Shown here piece by piece: positions 31,054-34,575 of a DNA stretch of 34,575 bases. Position 1 is the first letter of the stretch, and the number at the start of each line of letters is the position of its first letter. The notes beneath the pieces were generated by a model. It was not told the DNA's origin and ran no database searches. It saw only the letters and a program-made list of their open reading frames with translations. The position numbers and the translations under genes are program-made. The DNA comes from Syntrophomonadaceae bacterium (lineage in GTDB: Bacteria > Bacillota > Dethiobacteria > DTU022 > PWGO01). The DNA lies in contig PWGO01000021.1 of assembly GCA_003554525.1 (NCBI GenBank), positions 1 through 34,575 of the forward strand. The letters are read 5' to 3'.

Positions 31054-31401
31054 TTACTTGGGGTCGTAAAATTTTTTAAGCAAACGAGAAAACTGGCTGC
31101 CTCCTTCTTCCGTTTCTGCAGCATAATAATTGTCTATTTCGGCCAGTTCTTCTTCCGATATTTCTTTAAGCAGCGATACGTTGCCCTGGGATACCCCCAG
31201 CAGCAAAAGCTTTTCACCCGCCTGCACCAATAAAAGCATGGTACTGCCCCTGTGGTCCAGGGGAATTTTTTCCCGGATTTTTATTCTCCCGTCTCCACCA
31301 GGGCGGGCCATGGGACGGAGCCCAAACCGGATAAAAACGTAAGCGGAAAAACACACCAGTAACAGTATAAATATCACGGAAACTATTTCAAAACCCGGCA
31401 C
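31054..31401 (-). CDS. fliO: flagellar export assembly factor FliO
   Basis: 115 aa. One N-terminal membrane helix (VSVIFILLLVCFSAYVFIRF) is followed by the small beta domain typical of FliO/FliZ (KIREKIPLDHRGSTMLLLVQ, then EKLLLLGVSQGNVSLLKEI) and a charged tail. FliO stabilises FliP during gate assembly. GTG start with GGGGG 10 nt upstream. The position directly before fliP is usual. Confidence 0.88.
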   Translation of the reverse strand: MPGFEIVSVIFILLLVCFSAYVFIRFGLRPMARPGGDGRIKIREKIPLDHRGSTMLLLVQAGEKLLLLGVSQGNVSLLKEISEEELAEIDNYYAAETEEGGSQFSRLLKKFYDPK

Positions 31402-31431
31402 TTACAGCTATCCCCCTGTCTTTACTACCCG

Positions 31432-31983
31432 CTATCTTTCACTTTCTTCCTGCTCACCCAGGAATGAAACAACCCTGACTCCAAAGCGTTCGTTTATTAC
31501 CACTACTTCACCCTGGGCAAAAGGGATTTCATTTACCAGGATGCTTATACTTTCATCGGCCAGGCGGTTTAACTTTAACAGAGAACCTTTCTCCAGCCCT
31601 ATCAGGTCCCTTACCTTTAACTGGGTTTTTCCCAGTTCCGCGCTAACAGAGAGGGGTATATCGCTAAATGTCTCTACGTCCAGAAAGCCTTGCCTGGATT
31701 CGGTGTGCGTAAAAGGAGCAAATTCAACTTTTTCCACTACCGGCCTGTCTCCCCGGTCAGGGACTTCGGCATTTTCCTGCTTGCCCTCTTTTACTTCTGT
31801 TTTATCATTTTCCGCCCGGCTATCCTCCTCGTTGCCGGAAACCGGCGGGCTTTCCTGCTCTTCTCCCAAAGAAGCGGCACGCAACTCTTCAGGATCTGCC
31901 TCCCCTCCCGTGCTTTCCTGCATTTCCTCGTATTTGCTGATATACTTCTGGTAATCATTCTTTTTTTGGTTTTCTTCTTCCAT
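31432..31983 (-). CDS. third FliN/SpoA-domain protein
   Basis: 183 aa. The first about 100 residues are acidic and probably disordered, with no CheC-like site. The C-terminal about 75 residues are a clear SpoA domain (DIPLSVSAELGKTQLKVRDL, KGSLLKLNRLADESISILVN, FGVRVVSFL). ATG 31981-31983 has GGGGG 6 nt upstream; an in-frame start 15 nt earlier lies before that site. It lies between fliL and fliO, where B. subtilis has fliM and fliY, and far from the other fliN gene. It may build part of a mixed C-ring or act in export (the C-ring FliN binds FliH). Confidence 0.85.
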   Translation of the reverse strand: MEEENQKKNDYQKYISKYEEMQESTGGEADPEELRAASLGEEQESPPVSGNEEDSRAENDKTEVKEGKQENAEVPDRGDRPVVEKVEFAPFTHTESRQGFLDVETFSDIPLSVSAELGKTQLKVRDLIGLEKGSLLKLNRLADESISILVNEIPFAQGEVVVINERFGVRVVSFLGEQEESER

Positions 31984-32000
31984 AATTATCCCCCGCATGA

Positions 32001-32507
32001 TTACTGAATTATAAACTCTCTAAAATACACCTCTTTTATTTCTCCCGAGGTAAGAAGAGCGTTTAACTCCCGCCTTATCTCTTCTTTTAGCATGCTTTGG
32101 CCATTGTCGGGATCTTGAAGCTCTTCCACACTTTTGCTGCGTAAGACCGCATTTATTCGATCCCTTCTCTCGTTGTATCGTTCATCCAGCTCATCTTCCA
32201 GGTCCCCTTCCTCAAAAGCCAGGACTATTTCCAGCTTCATGTAGTGGCCACCCCTTGGTTCCGCCGGGTTGGTAGTAAATTCATCCAGCTCGTATTCGTA
32301 AGGATACTGGCCTTCGTAAGTTTCCTCTTCGAAAACTCCCTTTACAAATGCCCAGGTCTCTTCCCCAAAAAACAACAGAACTCCTACCACTACAAATCCC
32401 AACAACAGTGGAAGCCCTACCTTAAACAACAGGGAGCGCGATTTCTTGGGCGAGCTCGATTCGCTTTCTTTGTTTTCTTCCTGGGCCCTTTTGTCTTTAA
32501 CATCCAT
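32001..32507 (-). CDS. fliL: flagellar basal-body protein FliL
   Basis: 168 aa. A charged cytoplasmic N terminus is followed by one membrane helix (GLPLLLGFVVVGVLLFFG), then an outer domain with HYMKLEIVLAFEE, SMLKEEIRRELNALLTSG and the C-terminal KEVYFREFIIQ. FliL surrounds the stator and supports torque at high load. It lies right after motB, consistent with stator function. ATG with AGGTGA upstream. Confidence 0.9.
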   Translation of the reverse strand: MDVKDKRAQEENKESESSSPKKSRSLLFKVGLPLLLGFVVVGVLLFFGEETWAFVKGVFEEETYEGQYPYEYELDEFTTNPAEPRGGHYMKLEIVLAFEEGDLEDELDERYNERRDRINAVLRSKSVEELQDPDNGQSMLKEEIRRELNALLTSGEIKEVYFREFIIQ

Positions 32508-32531
32508 AAAATCACCTGCCTGTTTTGTTTA

Positions 32532-33290
32532 CTAAAACACGGATATAACTATGGTAACCCTGCGGTTGCGTTCCCGGCCTTCTTCCGTTTCGTTGGAGGC
32601 AACAGGGTGGTGCTCTCCGTAACCTATAGCCTGCAGCTGTTCCGGCTCCAGCCCTTCTTCTTCCACCAGGTAGCGGACTACCGTTACCGCCCTCATGGCC
32701 GAAAGCTCCCAGTTTGAGGGGAACTCTGCAGTGCTTATAGGAAGGTTACAGGTATGGCCTTCCACCAGCACGTTGCTGGGGATCTCCCGCAACAGGTCGG
32801 CCAGCTCTTCCAAGAGGGACCAGGCTTCCGGCTTGAGTTCGGCTTGCGCCCTGTAAAACAGCAGCTTATCCGGCAGATGCATAACAATTCCCCGGTCTGC
32901 TACCAGTTCCGGTTCTACTTCATCTTGCAGCCCTTCTTCCGCCAGGAAATCTTCAACCTCCTCCATTATTTCCCGGGCTTCTTCCCACTGTTCCAGTAAT
33001 TCCTGCACCTGCGGGTCCATGGGAGCTTCATCCCCGGTATGGGGAAGGTACTCGTCTTCTTCTTCGATATCGCGTCCTTCATCCAGGATACTGGGATGGC
33101 CGGTAAAAGAAGTCTGTACCGCGGCCATCACCTGCCGGAAGCTTTCTTCATCGATGATGGACATGGAAAACAGGAGTATGAAAAAAGCCAGCAGCAGGGT
33201 AACCATATCCGAATAAGTCTGCATCCAAAGGGGAAGGCCTCCTTCACCCTCCTTTTTTCTTTTCCTCTTAAAACCTTTCTTATCAGACAT
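32532..33290 (-). CDS. motB: flagellar stator protein MotB
   Basis: 252 aa. A basic N terminus is followed by one membrane helix with the ion-binding Asp28 in TYSDMVTLLLAFFILLFSMS. A plug/linker region of unusually high Glu content follows (about 65-125), then an OmpA-type peptidoglycan-binding domain (VLVEGHTCNLPISTAEFPSN, AIGYGEHHPVA, NRRVTIVIS). It anchors MotA to the wall. The helix resembles sodium-type PomB/MotS sequences, but the ion cannot be assigned with confidence. It overlaps motA by 8 nt. Confidence 0.94.
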   Translation of the reverse strand: MSDKKGFKRKRKKEGEGGLPLWMQTYSDMVTLLLAFFILLFSMSIIDEESFRQVMAAVQTSFTGHPSILDEGRDIEEEDEYLPHTGDEAPMDPQVQELLEQWEEAREIMEEVEDFLAEEGLQDEVEPELVADRGIVMHLPDKLLFYRAQAELKPEAWSLLEELADLLREIPSNVLVEGHTCNLPISTAEFPSNWELSAMRAVTVVRYLVEEEGLEPEQLQAIGYGEHHPVASNETEEGRERNRRVTIVISVF

Positions 33291-34107
33291 CCATGGTCGC
33301 CCCCTCGGCTTTTTCTTCCCGGCTTCTCCTCTCTTCTTCTTCCAGCCTTTCTCTTTCCGCAGGGGAAAGGTATGCCTTTAACTGCTCCTTCAGCAGACGG
33401 GGATTAATCCCGCTTTGCAGGGCAAGCAGGGCTTCTATTACCGCCTCTTTCCTCTGCATCTCCTGCTCGCTGTATACAGCCAGTTTACCCGCTATAGGGT
33501 TGAATAATAGGTTGGCAAACATTATCCCGTAAAAAGTGGTAATCAGGGCTACCGCCATCCCCGGCCCGATGGCGTCAGGGTCATCGAGGTCAGCCAGCAT
33601 GACTATCAAACCTATCAGGGTCCCGATCATACCAAAAGCAGGTGAAAGAGTACCCCAGGTCTTGTAAAGGTTTTGACCCAGCTGGTGCCTGGTTTCCAGG
33701 GCTTCCAGCTCCGTGTTAAGTATGTGCCTGATGGCGTCGGGTTCAAAGCCGTCTATAACCATCCGCAGCCCGTTGCGCATGAAGGGATCTTCTATCTCTT
33801 CCAGTTCATCCTCCAGCACCAGCAAGCCTTCCTTGCGGGCCTTTTGGGCCAAATAAACAAACCTTTCGTTAAGGGTGGCCACGTCTTCGTCTTTCCTGAC
33901 AAAAGCCTGCTTGGTTATCTGAATCACCATCTTGATATCTTCCGACCTGAAGAAGATCAAAAGCGCTCCAAAGGAACCGCCAAGGGTAATCATGAGGCCT
34001 GCCCAATCCAAAAATTGACCTATATCTCCCCGGAGAATTATGCCTGTTAAAACAGTTCCACATCCTATCAGTATCCCCAGGATAGTGGTAATATCCGGTC
34101 TTTTCAA
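33283..34107 (-). CDS. motA: flagellar stator protein MotA
   Basis: 274 aa with four membrane helices. The conserved cytoplasmic loop is present (ARKEGLLVLEDELEEIEDPF, MVIDGFEPDAIRHIL), as are helices 3 and 4 (TLSPAFGMIGTLIGLIVML and AVALITTFYGIMFANLLFNP). It has a charged tail of about 25 residues. TTG 34105-34107 is the start, with AAGGAGGTG 7 nt upstream. A strong hairpin precedes it at 34129-34159. Stator and flagellin-sigma genes in one cluster imply co-regulation. Confidence 0.95.
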   Translation of the reverse strand: MKRPDITTILGILIGCGTVLTGIILRGDIGQFLDWAGLMITLGGSFGALLIFFRSEDIKMVIQITKQAFVRKDEDVATLNERFVYLAQKARKEGLLVLEDELEEIEDPFMRNGLRMVIDGFEPDAIRHILNTELEALETRHQLGQNLYKTWGTLSPAFGMIGTLIGLIVMLADLDDPDAIGPGMAVALITTFYGIMFANLLFNPIAGKLAVYSEQEMQRKEAVIEALLALQSGINPRLLKEQLKAYLSPAERERLEEEERRSREEKAEGATMDV

Positions 34108-34128
34108 CTGGCTGCACCTCCTTAAAGG

Positions 34129-34159
34129 AAAAAGGGGAAGGGGGAATTCCCTTCCCCTT
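34129..34159 (-). terminator. intrinsic terminator between flgE and motA
   Basis: On the minus strand AAGGGGAAGGG and CCCTTCCCCTT form a perfect 11-bp stem around a 6-nt loop, followed by TTTCCTTT. It starts 11 bases after the flgE stop and ends just before the motA ribosome binding site. It probably reduces transcription from the hook gene into the stator genes. Confidence 0.6.
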
Positions 34160-34169
34160 CGCCATTCAC

Positions 34170-34575
34170 CTACCTCTGCATGTTAATCACTTCGGTAAGT
34201 ATCTCGTCAGAAGAAGAAATAACCCGGGTATTGGCCTGAAATCCCCGGCTGGAAGTAACCAGCTCCGTAAACTCGTCTGCAAGGTCAGCGTTGGACATTT
34301 CCAGGGAAGAATCCTGTATAACGCCTCTTCCGCCCTCTCCGGGCAGCCCTATGCGGGCTTCCCCGGAGTTGGCAGTTTCCGCAAAGAGGTTACCCCCTTC
34401 TTTACTCAAACCTTCCGCGTTGGGGAAATACGACATGGCAGCATAACCCAGCACTTCCCTCATGCCGTTGGAATAGGTGCCGCGGATAGCGCCGGTTTCT
34501 TCGATGTCGAAGTCTATGAGCTCCCCGGCCGAGAATCCGTCATGATCGTCTACTATAACTTCGGAATCCTCAGAA
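34170..34575 (-). CDS. flgE: flagellar hook protein FlgE, C-terminal part (partial)
   Basis: The gene enters from the right edge; about 134 C-terminal residues are visible. They contain IRGTYSNGMREVLGYAAMSY, FPNAEGLSKEGGNLF, ANSGEARIGLPGEGGRG and the C-terminal coiled-coil domain ending LVTSSRGFQANTRVISSSDE and EVINMQR. These match the hook subunit; the FlgG family shares the last segment, but the SGEARIG-loop and order fit FlgE best. It is the most upstream gene seen in the cluster. Confidence 0.85.
   Translation of the reverse strand, partial: SEDSEVIVDDHDGFSAGELIDFDIEETGAIRGTYSNGMREVLGYAAMSYFPNAEGLSKEGGNLFAETANSGEARIGLPGEGGRGVIQDSSLEMSNADLADEFTELVTSSRGFQANTRVISSSDEILTEVINMQR

Noticed and set aside
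32532-33290. Firm assignment of MotB as sodium-driven
   Set aside because: The membrane helix resembles PomB/MotS but the residues that decide the ion are not clear-cut from sequence alone.

Overview
The window looks like the chromosome of an anaerobic, motile, Gram-positive bacterium of the clostridial branch of Bacillota. The evidence is the B. subtilis-type motility and chemotaxis set (FliY with CheC-like sites, CheC, CheD, FlhO/FlhP-like rod proteins, a SwrB-like protein after the flagellar sigma factor), strong AGGAGG-type ribosome binding sites, frequent TTG/GTG starts, and a NIL-ferredoxin plus UPF0280 pair typical of strict anaerobes. Many proteins are rich in Glu/Asp; a salty or alkaline habitat is possible but not proven. 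The species cannot be named from the sequence.

Layout. (1) Positions 1-1712 are the right edge of an integrative element: a possible gene tail, a 52-aa ORF and an intact tyrosine integrase whose stop codon abuts the CCA end of a minus-strand tRNA-Thr(CGU) gene. (2) Positions 1789-2500 are a graveyard: the tRNA promoter, a decayed second integrase tail, a terminator and a frameshifted small gene. (3) Positions 2500-3158 hold a promoter and an overlapping two-gene toxin-antitoxin cassette of the TumE (DUF6516) type. (4) Positions 3379-5189 are a complete IS630-family insertion sequence with 24-bp perfect inverted repeats and TA target duplication. It carries two extra small ORFs and sits in a gene for a secreted protein. 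(5) Positions 5690-8155 hold a 146-bp palindromic repeat, a 41-codon exported peptide, tandem palindromes, a solitary DNA methyltransferase and a small lipoprotein. (6) Positions 8156-10405 are core metabolic genes on the minus strand: bifunctional nuclease family protein, gamma-carbonic anhydrase, UPF0280 and NIL-ferredoxin. A second copy of the palindromic repeat lies just upstream of the last of these.

(7) Positions 10661-34575 are one long minus-strand flagellar and chemotaxis cluster, read from the right edge leftwards: flgE (partial), motA, motB, fliL, a fliN-like gene, fliO, fliP, fliQ, fliR, flhB, flhA, flhF, flhG, a PilZ gene, fliA-type sigma, swrB-like, flhO-like, flhP-like, fliM, fliN, fliY, cheW, cheA, cheY, cheC, cheD, cheB, cheR, terminator. 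Most genes overlap or are a few bases apart. Together they encode the end of the hook, the stator, the export gate, assembly-site control (FlhF/FlhG), a c-di-GMP responder, the late-gene sigma factor, the switch ring and a complete CheA-CheY pathway with CheR/CheB/CheC/CheD adaptation.

The most notable points are a CheA with two tandem P2 (response-regulator docking) domains, three separate FliN-domain proteins, an FlhB with NPTE in place of NPTH at the self-cleavage site, and a terminator-like hairpin between flgE and motA. The palindromic repeat family is also notable: two copies are flanked by 8-bp AT-rich direct repeats, a third diverged copy keeps its stem by compensatory changes and supplies the last codons of the sigma-factor gene, and all three lie in the same orientation upstream of minus-strand genes.
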